DNA of 64,000 nt from UBA12170 sp964293475 (lineage in GTDB: Bacteria; Bacteroidota; Bacteroidia; Bacteroidales; UBA12170). Below the pieces are notes generated by a model. The model did no database searches and was not told where the DNA came from. It saw only the letters and a list, made by a program, of their open reading frames with translations. Made by a program: the position numbers and the translations under genes. Position 1 is the first letter of the stretch. The number at the start of each line of letters is the position of its first letter. The DNA lies in contig CAXYYJ010000029.1 in NCBI GenBank assembly GCA_964293475.1, positions 5,975 to 69,974 on the forward strand. The letters are read 5' to 3'. Shown piece by piece: positions 52,897 to 61,418 of the stretch.

Positions 52897-53601
52897 CTAT
52901 TTTTTACATTCCTCCATCAGCTTTAAATTGGCATCCTTTCCCCAGTTTGGAGAAAATTCACTTTTGGGCTTAAAGGTTTCAAATTTCTCTTTGGCCATTT
53001 CGAAATGTTTGCAGGCATTGGTTTTGTTTCCTCCAAGTTTTTCGGGCAATCGCCATAAAACTTGTCCAATAAGGTAATAGGGACGAGGGTTTTCGGGATT
53101 CATAAACCGGGCTCTATCGTAGTTTTGAACGGCCAGCTGAGCAAATTTTTGAGAGTTCGCTGCAGGATCAACATTAACCCGTGCCTGATACAATAATCCT
53201 TGCAGTGCAAATATTTCGCTGTTGTACGGACTATACTTATTTGCAGAATCTATCATTTGCTGCCCCTGATTCAGCAGGCTGTCCATTTCTTTTTTATCCT
53301 CCGAAAGAAAACCCGACCAAATATAGCCATAGGCCGAATGGTAGTATGGAAGCCATTTCGTTTTCTCAGCTTCGGCAGTCTCGCGCAATTGTTTGGCCAT
53401 GATTTTGAAAGTAATCAAATTAGAGGCGTTATAAAGCGTGTAGAGATTCGATTTCATTTTATCGTGCAGGGCAAGTACCTGAGCCTTTTTAGATGTAGTG
53501 TCGGTGGTTTGCTGTTTCGTTATAATTTTTTGGGCAAATGAACCTGGTGAATTCCAAATCATTAGCCCCAATAGTAAAAGAATTAAACTTATATTTTTCA
53601 T
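52897..53601 (-). CDS. Exported TPR-like protein
   Basis: 234 residues with a signal peptide (MKNISLILLLLGLMIWNSPGSFAQ). Helical repeats of TPR type include YHSAYGYIWSGFLSEDKKEMDSLL and YDRARFMNPENPRPYYLIGQVLW. It is a periplasmic protein of unknown role, upstream of an ABC-F gene. The two share transcription but no clear function. Confidence 0.75.
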   Translation of the reverse strand: MKNISLILLLLGLMIWNSPGSFAQKIITKQQTTDTTSKKAQVLALHDKMKSNLYTLYNASNLITFKIMAKQLRETAEAEKTKWLPYYHSAYGYIWSGFLSEDKKEMDSLLNQGQQMIDSANKYSPYNSEIFALQGLLYQARVNVDPAANSQKFAQLAVQNYDRARFMNPENPRPYYLIGQVLWRLPEKLGGNKTNACKHFEMAKEKFETFKPKSEFSPNWGKDANLKLMEECKK

Positions 53602-53634
53602 CTGTATATAATTTGTTTTTTAATTGTCAGATGG

Positions 53635-53695
53635 AATACGCCATGATAAAAAAATATCATTCCAATGAGTGATTTTATAATCATGGCTATTTCAT
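53635..53695 (+). repeat. Direct repeat, left copy (61 bases)
   Basis: AATACGCCATGATAAAAAAA and onward match 58162-58221 with one single-base gap and three mismatches; weaker similarity continues about 8 bases upstream. In this copy the reading frame from the ATG stops after nine codons. It looks like a decayed duplicate of the start of the LtaS-like gene, placed in the noncoding gap before the PPDK_N gene. Confidence 0.85.
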
Positions 53696-53872
53696 GAATT
53701 AATGTTTTAAAGTTTATGTAGAATAAGATGATGATTAATAGTCATTTATCCATTTTGTGATTGGCAACTGCCATGGCCGCATCATCACATTTTCTGCAAA
53801 TGTAATGAAACAGCCTTATATGTGTGAGCGAGACCACCCGCAGACCTCTTAAAAATTCTAAAATTTGGATTT

Positions 53873-56800
53873 TCAGGATTGCGATTCCGGGTTATAATGA
53901 ATCATGGCAATTCTTTTTTTGCCATCCATTTTTATGGAAAGGGGAGCCTTGAACTGGACATGCCTGAAAAAACGTGTTTGCTCAACAATTTTCTGTTGGC
54001 CCAGCAATTCCCAGTTGATGAGATTCGATGAAAGCTCTTGCTGCACACTCAGATAACCCACATCGGCGGAGGTAACATTGTGGAAAAAATGTGAACCGCT
54101 GGAAGCTTCGAGAGGGAAATTGACCAGGCTTGTTTCTACAATTACCTTGGCATGGCTAATCTGTGGCCATTGCACGGGGATGCCAATCCACGGATCGCGG
54201 GTACCCCAGCGACCTGGCCCAATAAGGACATAATGCTTGTCGAGTTTCTTAAATTTGGCATTGAGTGCGTCAATTTCCTTCACCATTTCTTTGGTTTCTG
54301 ATTTGTCGAAATTATCTGGAATCACATAAACCACATCCGACACATTGTTTACGATTCCGTTTCCAAGCCCGTTTTCTGTATAAAGAAGTATGTTTTTTTC
54401 GTCATCGGTGTTCAGCTCAATATTATAATCTTCTGTGTTTCCAACAATGGGTTTAATTTGAAGAATGTATAAGCTGCTTTTGTAGTTTTCATCGCGGTTC
54501 ATGTCGAGAGCAAATTCTATTTCAACGGGGCTGCCAATGGCTTCGCGGCCTATTTGAAGAATGACATCGATGGCTTTTGCAAGTGGTATGTGGTTGTATT
54601 TTAATATGTTGGCAAAATTTACGATTCTGGGTCCGGGAATATTTAAGGTTGGAACCAGGCGGTTATTGTTTTGATCGAAAACGCTGGCCATATGTTTTAG
54701 GGAACCATTTTTTTCGGCTTCGGAAATGGGTAACCTGATGAGTCCTTCTTCATCGCCCAAAAGCAAGTTGAGCTCCCGCTCTTTCAGATTCACGGCAAAG
54801 AAATCCGATTGGCTGTTTTTGAATAAATCTTTGGTGGAATAGTTTTCCAAATCGGGATATTTTGGTGAAAACCGATAGGACTTCCCTCCATCAACCACTG
54901 TTTTACCCAATCCCACTGCAATATTGGCAAATCCTTCTTCGGGTTTCATATAAGCCACCGGATAGTAGTTATAGCTTTGGGCAATGCCGCTGAGATGTGG
55001 ATAAAAATAGTCGCCAAATTGATTTCCAACCACTTCCTGAATAATTACTGCCATTTTTTCTTCGTCAATCCGGTAGTTTACAGCTTCCACATAACCTCGG
55101 GCCACGTCGCTATAGACAGAAGCATAAACCATTTTTACGGCATCGGTGAGTTGCTGGAGCCGTATTTCGGGATTCGAGTGGTTATTGGGCAGAATATAGG
55201 TATCGAAAATGCCGGCAAAGGGTTGCATAAGGCTGTCTTCGAACAACCCGCTGGACCGAACAGCGATGGGTTTTTTTGTCTCCTCCAGAATCAGTTTCAG
55301 CTTCTCTACCAAAGGTGGAGTGAGATCGCATTTAATAAATATTTGCCTGATTCTGTCGTAATCGTGAATGAGCTTTAGTTTGGTGTGGAGATTGTTATGT
55401 TCGAGAAAATATTCGTACTCGTCCGTACCAATAAGGTAAGTAACTGGATTGCAAATATTTATATCGGTTAAAATCTGGCTGAAATCGAAATTGTGAATCA
55501 GGCTGTTGATAAAAGCCAGTCCTCTGCCTTTTCCACCGAGTGAGCCATCAGAAAGCTTCACAATATTATATTCATTGCCGATATTGTTGGGGGCAAAAGG
55601 AACTATTTTTCCGCGGGTTTGTTCGTTTCTGAATCTTTGCATTACCTCGATAAGGTATTTTCGAAGCTCTTTGCTGTCTTTAAAATCGGTAACTCTGGAG
55701 GGATTTATGATTCGCGAAATCTGAATTTCGCCCCGGGCCATAAGCCAAAGACTGAAGTGGTTTTTGGTGGCGTGAAAGAATATACTTTCGTCGGGGATGG
55801 TGGCCAAATGGTCTTCAAACTCTCTTAAAGTTCGTGCAACAGCAATTTTTCGCCCGTTCTTGTCGCGATAAATAAAATCGCCAAACCCCAGATAATGGAT
55901 AATGAAGTTTTTGAGGTCGAGCAGAAGGCTCTCGGAGTTTTTATCGATAAAACTGGCCTGAAGCAGATAGGCTTCGCTCATGTTTTCTTTTTGCGACGAC
56001 TGGATGATGGTGGGTAAATCGTCGATTTGTTTGCGAACATATTTCACCAGATTTACTCCCGCCCGCTCGTCGAGCTGACCATTCTTGTAGAACTTTACGT
56101 CGGTGATGAGGCAAAGCATATAATCTTTATAATTATTGAATATCTCCACTGCATCTTCATAGTTGTCGGTATGGATAATTTTGGGCCGGGCTCTTAACCG
56201 CAAAACCTTATAAAGCTCGTCGGTGCTCACATCGTCAATAATCCTGCGGGTTTGTTCCATCACAATTTTATAAAGCATGGGCAGGTACCGGCTGTAGTAT
56301 TTGGGCGAATCTTCCACCAGAAGAATTACCCGTGTCATTCCTTTTTGTGTGTCGTTTTGTAGGTTTATTTTGTCTTCCACCATTTTTATCATGGCAAAAA
56401 ACACCTGCGACTGACCATTCCAAACAAATACATTGTCGAATGATTTGTTGAGGCTTCCTTTAAAAAATGCCGCATCGCGGTTGTTGTGAAGTAACAGAAA
56501 AACCGGCAGAAATGGATAAACACTTTTAATGCTTTCGCTTAATCGGGTTGGGCCGGTTTTGTCGGTTCCCATCATGATAATGATTAAGTCGTAGTTTTTC
56601 TTTTGAAGCTCGTCAAGGGCATCTTTTTCTGTTGAAACTCCTGTGATGCGGGGAACGCTGGTGAGGTTCAAGCTGCTGTATTCCCCCAGAACATATTCGC
56701 TAAAACGGCCTTCTTTTTCTATGCTGTAGGCATCGTAAAGGTTGGCCACCAGCAATATCTCCTTCACTTTGTAGGGCATTAAATCGTGGTAGATATCGCG

Positions 56801-57340
56801 GGCAAAATTATTTTTATTGATAAATCGCTGTAGCAGCTGACGGTTGAGAATTTTATCCTGGGGGAGGTTATTGTCCTTAATGGGGTAGTTTATGTCGAAA
56901 TCGATTTCAGATTTTCGCGATTTGGCTTCTATTCCATTGATGTATCCAGTAATTTTTAGAGAAATAATGCCAATCAGATTTACTTCTTCCTTGCAAAAAG
57001 GGCCTTCAAAATCATCGAGAAATTCTTTGGTATAATAAACTTCCAAATAGCCATGTTTCCCCCTGATTGTAGTAAATCGTTTTTGAAGCCGCCAATTGGA
57101 TTTTTGAAAATCGCGACTGTCATAATCAGCCCCATCGAAATGAATTCGGGCTACAGTAAAATCGGGATATTGCCAAAACTGGGGGATTAAATCTGCTATC
57201 TGTTTAAAGGAATCGGCCAAAGATTTGTTCTCTTTGAGTACGCTCACAATTTGGTTGATGCAGGAAAGCTCTTTAAGCTGTTTAAAGGATTTGCTCTCGC
57301 GGGGAAAACTCATTTTGCCGTAGGAAAGGTTGTTTGTCAT
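53873..57340 (-). CDS. GAF/receiver/PPDK_N (PEP-synthase-like ATP-grasp) signalling protein
   Basis: 1155 residues, no membrane helices. Order: GAF-like domain (about 22-140), receiver-like domain lacking a phospho-Asp (about 194-322), intact receiver (337-490: ILLVEDSP, phospho-acceptor Asp414 in CLITDVKF, Lys467), then the ATP-binding N-terminal domain of PEP synthase/PPDK (about 590-1000: SDGSLGGKGRGLAF, KPIAVRSSGLFEDS, VVGNQFGDYFYPHLSG). The swivelling phospho-His domain and the PEP/pyruvate barrel of true PEP synthase are absent. The last 120 residues (GPGRWGTRDPWIGIPVQW) are conserved-looking but unassigned. It cannot make PEP by itself. It likely uses ATP to phosphorylate an unknown acceptor under receiver control. 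It diverges from a LuxR-type regulator. Confidence 0.8.
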   Translation of the reverse strand: MTNNLSYGKMSFPRESKSFKQLKELSCINQIVSVLKENKSLADSFKQIADLIPQFWQYPDFTVARIHFDGADYDSRDFQKSNWRLQKRFTTIRGKHGYLEVYYTKEFLDDFEGPFCKEEVNLIGIISLKITGYINGIEAKSRKSEIDFDINYPIKDNNLPQDKILNRQLLQRFINKNNFARDIYHDLMPYKVKEILLVANLYDAYSIEKEGRFSEYVLGEYSSLNLTSVPRITGVSTEKDALDELQKKNYDLIIIMMGTDKTGPTRLSESIKSVYPFLPVFLLLHNNRDAAFFKGSLNKSFDNVFVWNGQSQVFFAMIKMVEDKINLQNDTQKGMTRVILLVEDSPKYYSRYLPMLYKIVMEQTRRIIDDVSTDELYKVLRLRARPKIIHTDNYEDAVEIFNNYKDYMLCLITDVKFYKNGQLDERAGVNLVKYVRKQIDDLPTIIQSSQKENMSEAYLLQASFIDKNSESLLLDLKNFIIHYLGFGDFIYRDKNGRKIAVARTLREFEDHLATIPDESIFFHATKNHFSLWLMARGEIQISRIINPSRVTDFKDSKELRKYLIEVMQRFRNEQTRGKIVPFAPNNIGNEYNIVKLSDGSLGGKGRGLAFINSLIHNFDFSQILTDINICNPVTYLIGTDEYEYFLEHNNLHTKLKLIHDYDRIRQIFIKCDLTPPLVEKLKLILEETKKPIAVRSSGLFEDSLMQPFAGIFDTYILPNNHSNPEIRLQQLTDAVKMVYASVYSDVARGYVEAVNYRIDEEKMAVIIQEVVGNQFGDYFYPHLSGIAQSYNYYPVAYMKPEEGFANIAVGLGKTVVDGGKSYRFSPKYPDLENYSTKDLFKNSQSDFFAVNLKERELNLLLGDEEGLIRLPISEAEKNGSLKHMASVFDQNNNRLVPTLNIPGPRIVNFANILKYNHIPLAKAIDVILQIGREAIGSPVEIEFALDMNRDENYKSSLYILQIKPIVGNTEDYNIELNTDDEKNILLYTENGLGNGIVNNVSDVVYVIPDNFDKSETKEMVKEIDALNAKFKKLDKHYVLIGPGRWGTRDPWIGIPVQWPQISHAKVIVETSLVNFPLEASSGSHFFHNVTSADVGYLSVQQELSSNLINWELLGQQKIVEQTRFFRHVQFKAPLSIKMDGKKRIAMIHYNPESQS

Positions 57341-57400
57341 AAATCGTTTTAGGGTTGAGTCTAAGAGTTTACGAATTTATGAAAACTAAACGAAAAGTTT

Positions 57401-57408
57401 TATCTTTG
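57401..57408 (+). promoter_or_regulatory. -7 element inside the annotated 5' end of the LuxR-type gene
   Basis: TATCTTTG matches TAnnTTTG; 19 bases upstream is TATG. If real, transcription begins near 57415, downstream of the ATG at 57379, so translation would start at the in-frame TTG at 57433 (then IRVVIKDSNK, the normal NarL-type beginning). Confidence 0.45.
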
Positions 57409-57432
57409 CGCGGTATTTTTAAACATAATGTT

Positions 57433-58086
57433 TTGATAAGAGTAGTTATAAAAGATAGTAATAAGATTGTTTGTGAGAGTATTAAATCGCTACTTTCCAA
57501 TGTTAATGACATTGAAATCACTGACTTTTATAATACCGCCGAGGAGTTAACACGACGTGTGAGGCTTTCTCAACCCAATGTTATTATCTACAATTCCTAT
57601 TTATCCAATGCCGACGACGTTGCGGAGATTAAGAAAATTACCAACGACTATAGCAAAGCACGTTTACTTGTGCTCTCGCTCAACACCCGCGAGTCGTTCA
57701 TTCTTAAATCGATAAAAGCCGGCGCTAAAGGTTTTTTAACCAAAGATACTACCCGTCAGGAATTGGTAGAAGCCATTTACACCTTGCGAAGTGGTTATGA
57801 CTATTATGGAAAATCTATTACCAATATATTGTTAAACAGCTATTTGCGTAAAGCTGCAGACAGCGATAGTCCACTCGATAAGCAATTGAGTGTTTTGTCG
57901 GACAGGGAACTGGAAGTGCTCAAGCTCTTCTCCGAAAGCTTTACCAACGCAGAAATTGCCGATAAGCTTTTCATCAGCATCAGAACCGTGGAAAGCCATA
58001 AAAACAATATCATGCGCAAGATAAACCTTCGCACCACCGTAGATTTGGTTAAGTTTGCCATAAAAAACAATATTACTGAAGTCTAA
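57433..58086 (+). CDS. NarL/LuxR-type regulator with degenerate receiver
   Basis: About 217 residues if started at the TTG at 57433; an in-frame ATG at 57379 or TTG at 57355 would add 18-26 residues not found in the family. Receiver-like domain: IRVVIKDSNKIV in place of the DD pocket, and PNVIIYNSYLS where the phospho-Asp is Asn. The Thr/Ser and Lys positions (LVLSLN, GFLTKD) persist. A linker leads to a standard LuxR helix-turn-helix (LSDRELEVLKLFSESFTNAEIADKLFISIRTVESHKNNIMRK). It probably acts without phosphorylation, or responds to another signal. It lies back-to-back with the PPDK_N protein, a likely functional partner. Confidence 0.82.
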   Translation: MIRVVIKDSNKIVCESIKSLLSNVNDIEITDFYNTAEELTRRVRLSQPNVIIYNSYLSNADDVAEIKKITNDYSKARLLVLSLNTRESFILKSIKAGAKGFLTKDTTRQELVEAIYTLRSGYDYYGKSITNILLNSYLRKAADSDSPLDKQLSVLSDRELEVLKLFSESFTNAEIADKLFISIRTVESHKNNIMRKINLRTTVDLVKFAIKNNITEV

Positions 58087-58161
58087 TGCAGTGGCACCAC
58101 TGACAAAGTCCGGCTTCTTTTCATGTGTTATTTTTTATTTTTTTACATTAAGGTCACATGT

Positions 58162-58221
58162 AATACGCCATGAAAAAAAATATCATTCCAATGAGCAATT
58201 TAATAATCATGGCTATTTCAT
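58162..58221 (+). repeat. Direct repeat, right copy (60 bases)
   Basis: Same orientation as 53635-53695, with about 93% identity over 61 aligned bases. This copy spans the translation start of the LtaS-like gene (ATG at 58170) and its first 17 codons. Similarity stops at TTTCAT, after which the two copies are unrelated. Confidence 0.85.
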
Positions 58222-60128
58222 CATCCAGTAGTTCTATGCAATTTTACTTTGCCATAACAAAGCGGTTGATTCTGATTTTGCTCCTGCTGAGCTTGTCACG
58301 TATGTGCCTGTACACCTTCAATATGGCACTCTTTAATGGTTTCGATTTCGTTGATATCATACATGCCTGGTGGGTTGGGCTGCGTTTCGATTTGTCATTT
58401 TTATCCATGATTGCAGCGGTTTATTTGCTGGCCAACCACCTGCCTTTTCAATTTGCGAGCAATAGATATTTCCAGAAAATCATCGATATTTTCACCCTAA
58501 CACTGGTTTCAGTTGCCATTGCCATCAATATCACCGATGCCATTTATTATCGCTTCACACTCAAGCGGATGACCTTCGATATCTTTAGTTATATCAAATC
58601 GACCGATGCATTTTGGGATGTGGCCCCCACCTTTCTTTACGATTTCTGGTGGACAGTTTTGGTTGGAATTGTCATCATAGCTTTTCTTATCAAGCTCTAT
58701 TTTAGGATTAAACCAACCTTTGGTAGTGATTTTAATGTGGGATGGAAAAACAGAGTTAAATCTGCCATAGGATTTTTTGTGGTAGCTGGGTTGTTGGTCA
58801 TAGGAATCAGGGGTGGATTGCAATTGAAACCCATTGGCATTGTGGATGCAAGCCTGAAAGCCCCTGCCGCGCTAAATCCGGTAGTGCTCAACACCCCGTT
58901 TGTCATGGTGAAATCATACGGATATACTGGTCTCCAAGTAAAAAACGATTTTTCTGAAAGTGAGTTGAAAACCATTTTCGATCCTTCAAAATCTTACAAA
59001 CCCCTTCATCAAAAGGATTTCAGTGCTAAAAATGTGGTTATCATCATTCTCGAAAGCTTTTCTATGGAACATATGGGCTATTTTACAGGGAAACAAACAT
59101 TCACCCCCTTTTTAGACAGTTTATTGAGTAAAAGCCTGACGCACAAATGTGTGGCCAATGGAAAGCGAAGCATTGAAGGCATTCCTGCCATCTTATCCGG
59201 CTTACCCACCTTATCCGATGAATCGTTTTTAAACAGCTCCTATGCTGCCAATTCCATCGAAGGAATTGCAGGAACTCTGAGAAAATACAACTATCATACA
59301 TCTTTCTTTCATGGAGGAAAAAATGGAACCATGAGCTTCGATTCCTATGCTGCATCGGCTGGTTTCGACCACTATTTTGGATTGAACGAATATAAGCATG
59401 ATGGCGATTATGATGGCCATTGGGGGATTTGGGATGAGCCTTATCTGCAATATTTTTCCCAGCAACTGGAAGGTTTCCCCCAACCTTTTATGACTACCGT
59501 TTTTACTCTTTCATCGCATCATCCTTATAAAGTTCCGGAGGAATATTTAAACCAATTTCCAAAAGGAGCACTCGAAATCCAGCAAACCATCGCCTACACC
59601 GATTATGCTCTTTCGAAATTCTTCGAAACCGCTTCAAAAACATCATGGTTTAAGAATACGCTGTTTGTTATTACTGCCGATCATACCAGCGAGGGTGGAA
59701 CTCCGTTTTACCAAAACAGCCTTGGACAGTTTTGTATCCCCCTGGCTTTTTATGCGCAAAATGATTCGCTACTTACAAATAAAGAAACTGATTTTCCTGT
59801 TCAACAGACAGATATTTATCCATCTGTTATACAATATCTTGGCATTACCGATACAATAATCAGTTTTGGGGAATCGGTTTTTGATACTGCCAGAACTCCT
59901 TTTGCAGTTAATTTTTTCAATCAGAAAATGCAGATTTTGAACAACGAATTACTTTTGCAATTGAGTGGTGATGAGCCCATGGCTTTGTACCATTATCGAA
60001 CTGATAGTTTGCTGGCACAAAATCTGATAAATAGCCAGGATTTTAGTTCCTTGCTCAGGTTTCAAAAAGCCTTCCGACAGCAGTTTAATAACCGAATGAT
60101 TAAAAATCAATTGACCCACAGACCATGA
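58170..60128 (+). CDS. LtaS-like membrane sulfatase-fold enzyme (phosphoglycerol transferase family)
   Basis: 652 residues if started at 58170; an internal ATG (MQFYFAITKRLILI, at 58236) begins just before the first helix and may be the true start, since the extra 22 residues come from the repeat. Five membrane helices (about 30-220) precede an extracytoplasmic sulfatase domain: NVVIIILESFSMEHMGYF (metal-binding Glu), nucleophile position Ser334 in GKRSIEGIPA, FHGGKNGTMSF, GIWDEPYL, TLSSHHPYKVP and ADHTSEGG. The fold is that of LtaS/OpgB/EptA. The gene overlaps a diacylglycerol-kinase-like gene by 4 bases, which fits an enzyme that releases diacylglycerol from phosphatidylglycerol. The acceptor is unknown. 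Confidence 0.85.
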   Translation: MKKNIIPMSNLIIMAISSSSSSMQFYFAITKRLILILLLLSLSRMCLYTFNMALFNGFDFVDIIHAWWVGLRFDLSFLSMIAAVYLLANHLPFQFASNRYFQKIIDIFTLTLVSVAIAINITDAIYYRFTLKRMTFDIFSYIKSTDAFWDVAPTFLYDFWWTVLVGIVIIAFLIKLYFRIKPTFGSDFNVGWKNRVKSAIGFFVVAGLLVIGIRGGLQLKPIGIVDASLKAPAALNPVVLNTPFVMVKSYGYTGLQVKNDFSESELKTIFDPSKSYKPLHQKDFSAKNVVIIILESFSMEHMGYFTGKQTFTPFLDSLLSKSLTHKCVANGKRSIEGIPAILSGLPTLSDESFLNSSYAANSIEGIAGTLRKYNYHTSFFHGGKNGTMSFDSYAASAGFDHYFGLNEYKHDGDYDGHWGIWDEPYLQYFSQQLEGFPQPFMTTVFTLSSHHPYKVPEEYLNQFPKGALEIQQTIAYTDYALSKFFETASKTSWFKNTLFVITADHTSEGGTPFYQNSLGQFCIPLAFYAQNDSLLTNKETDFPVQQTDIYPSVIQYLGITDTIISFGESVFDTARTPFAVNFFNQKMQILNNELLLQLSGDEPMALYHYRTDSLLAQNLINSQDFSSLLRFQKAFRQQFNNRMIKNQLTHRP

Positions 60129-61030
60129 GTTACCAAAGAATTTTGTTTTTAGTCAACCCCATCAGTGGCGGAAAATCGAAGAGAAATTTTCAATCGTTGG
60201 TTCTGCAAAATCTTGATTTAAAGCGGTTCGATTTCGAAATTGTTTATACAGAATTTGCCGGACACGCCACAGAAATATTGGAGCGAAGAAAAGATATTGA
60301 TGAAATTGTGGTAGCAGTGGGAGGGGATGGCACCGTGAATGAGATTGCCAGATTTCTAGACGGTGGAACAAAACCCATGAGTATTATTCCTTTGGGTTCG
60401 GGCAATGGATTGGCGAGGCATTTGGGGTTTTCTCTTAAGGTAAAAAAAGCCATTCAACAGCTTGGTCAGGCCAGAGAAATAGCCATTGACAGCTGCACAC
60501 TCAACGAACATTATTTTTTAAGCATTGCTGGAATTGGGTTCGATAGTCTCATTGCCAAAGAATTTAGCCAATCAACCCGCAGGGGTTTTATAGGCTATGC
60601 TTATGTGGCTGTAAGAGAGTTTTTTAAGTATAAGGAGCAAAGCTATAAGCTCAATATTGGCGGAAAAGTATTGCATCGTAAGGCAGCATTAATCACTTTT
60701 GCCAATTCCAACCAGTTTGGCTATAACACCAAAATTTCCCCAGAGTCTAGCCTCACCGATGGTTTGGTTGATGTTTGCATATTGAGAAAGCCGCAACTTT
60801 ATCAAGTCCCCTGTCTTTTGTGGAAAATTTGGCGTAACAAGGCGCACAAATCTTCGCTGCTCGAAATTATCCGCGCAAAAGAAGTCAAACTGGAAAATAA
60901 TAAATTTGGTTATGCCAATGTGGATGGTGAATCATTGCCCGCTGGCGAAAAAATAAATATTAGATTGCACGAAAAAAGTTTAAAAATCTGGATTCCAATA
61001 TACGGCTATGGCAAAGAAAAACGATTTTAA
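60125..61030 (+). CDS. Diacylglycerol kinase-like lipid kinase (YegS/DagK family)
   Basis: 301 residues. VNPISGGKSKR, VAVGGDGTVNEIARF (the GGDGT nucleotide site), PLGSGNGLARHLGF and FANSNQFGYNTKISPESSLTDGLVDV are the DAGK_cat and C-terminal signatures. It is predicted to be cytoplasmic or peripheral to the inner membrane and to phosphorylate diacylglycerol or a related lipid. Its ATG overlaps the stop of the LtaS-like gene, and its 3' end overlaps the eIF1/YciH gene by 23 bases, indicating tight coupling. Confidence 0.9.
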   Translation: MSYQRILFLVNPISGGKSKRNFQSLVLQNLDLKRFDFEIVYTEFAGHATEILERRKDIDEIVVAVGGDGTVNEIARFLDGGTKPMSIIPLGSGNGLARHLGFSLKVKKAIQQLGQAREIAIDSCTLNEHYFLSIAGIGFDSLIAKEFSQSTRRGFIGYAYVAVREFFKYKEQSYKLNIGGKVLHRKAALITFANSNQFGYNTKISPESSLTDGLVDVCILRKPQLYQVPCLLWKIWRNKAHKSSLLEIIRAKEVKLENNKFGYANVDGESLPAGEKINIRLHEKSLKIWIPIYGYGKEKRF

Positions 61031-61355
61031 AAAAATTACAGGCGATATAGTGTACTCCACCAAACAGAATTTTGAGTACGATTTTGGTAAAGCAGAAGTG
61101 GAGACTCTGGCACCAAAAGAACAGGACCTGCGCATTTGGCTTCAAAAACACGGGGGAGGCAAAATAGCCTCTGTGGTGAAGGGGTTTGTGGGCAGCGACG
61201 ACGATTTAAAAGAGCTGGCCAAAGTGCTGAAAACCAAATGCGGCGTGGGCGGATCGGCCAAAGAAGGCGAAATCATTATTCAGGGCGACCATCGCGATAA
61301 AATTCTTGGCCTTCTTCAGAATATGGGCTATAAGGTTAAAAAAGCCGGGGGGTGA
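61008..61355 (+). CDS. yciH: SUI1/eIF1-like translation factor (YciH)
   Basis: 115 residues. The last 80 follow the SUI1 fold (KIASVVKGFVGSDDDLKELAKVLKTKCGVGGSAKEGEIIIQGDHRDKI). Bacterial YciH proteins act in translation initiation fidelity and stress inhibition. It starts inside the 3' end of the lipid-kinase gene in another frame, so the 23-base overlap requires translational re-initiation or coupling. Confidence 0.92.
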   Translation: MAKKNDFKKITGDIVYSTKQNFEYDFGKAEVETLAPKEQDLRIWLQKHGGGKIASVVKGFVGSDDDLKELAKVLKTKCGVGGSAKEGEIIIQGDHRDKILGLLQNMGYKVKKAGG

Positions 61356-61390
61356 GGCGCTTTTGTGGCAACTCTTCCAAATTATTTAAA

Positions 61391-61398
61391 TAACTTTG
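61391..61398 (+). promoter_or_regulatory. -7 element of rmuC
   Basis: TAACTTTG matches TAnnTTTG, 21 bases before the rmuC ATG. A TTTG 25 bases further upstream is too far for a standard -33 box. Confidence 0.4.
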
Positions 61399-61418
61399 TG
61401 GGGTAAAAATGATTCCCC

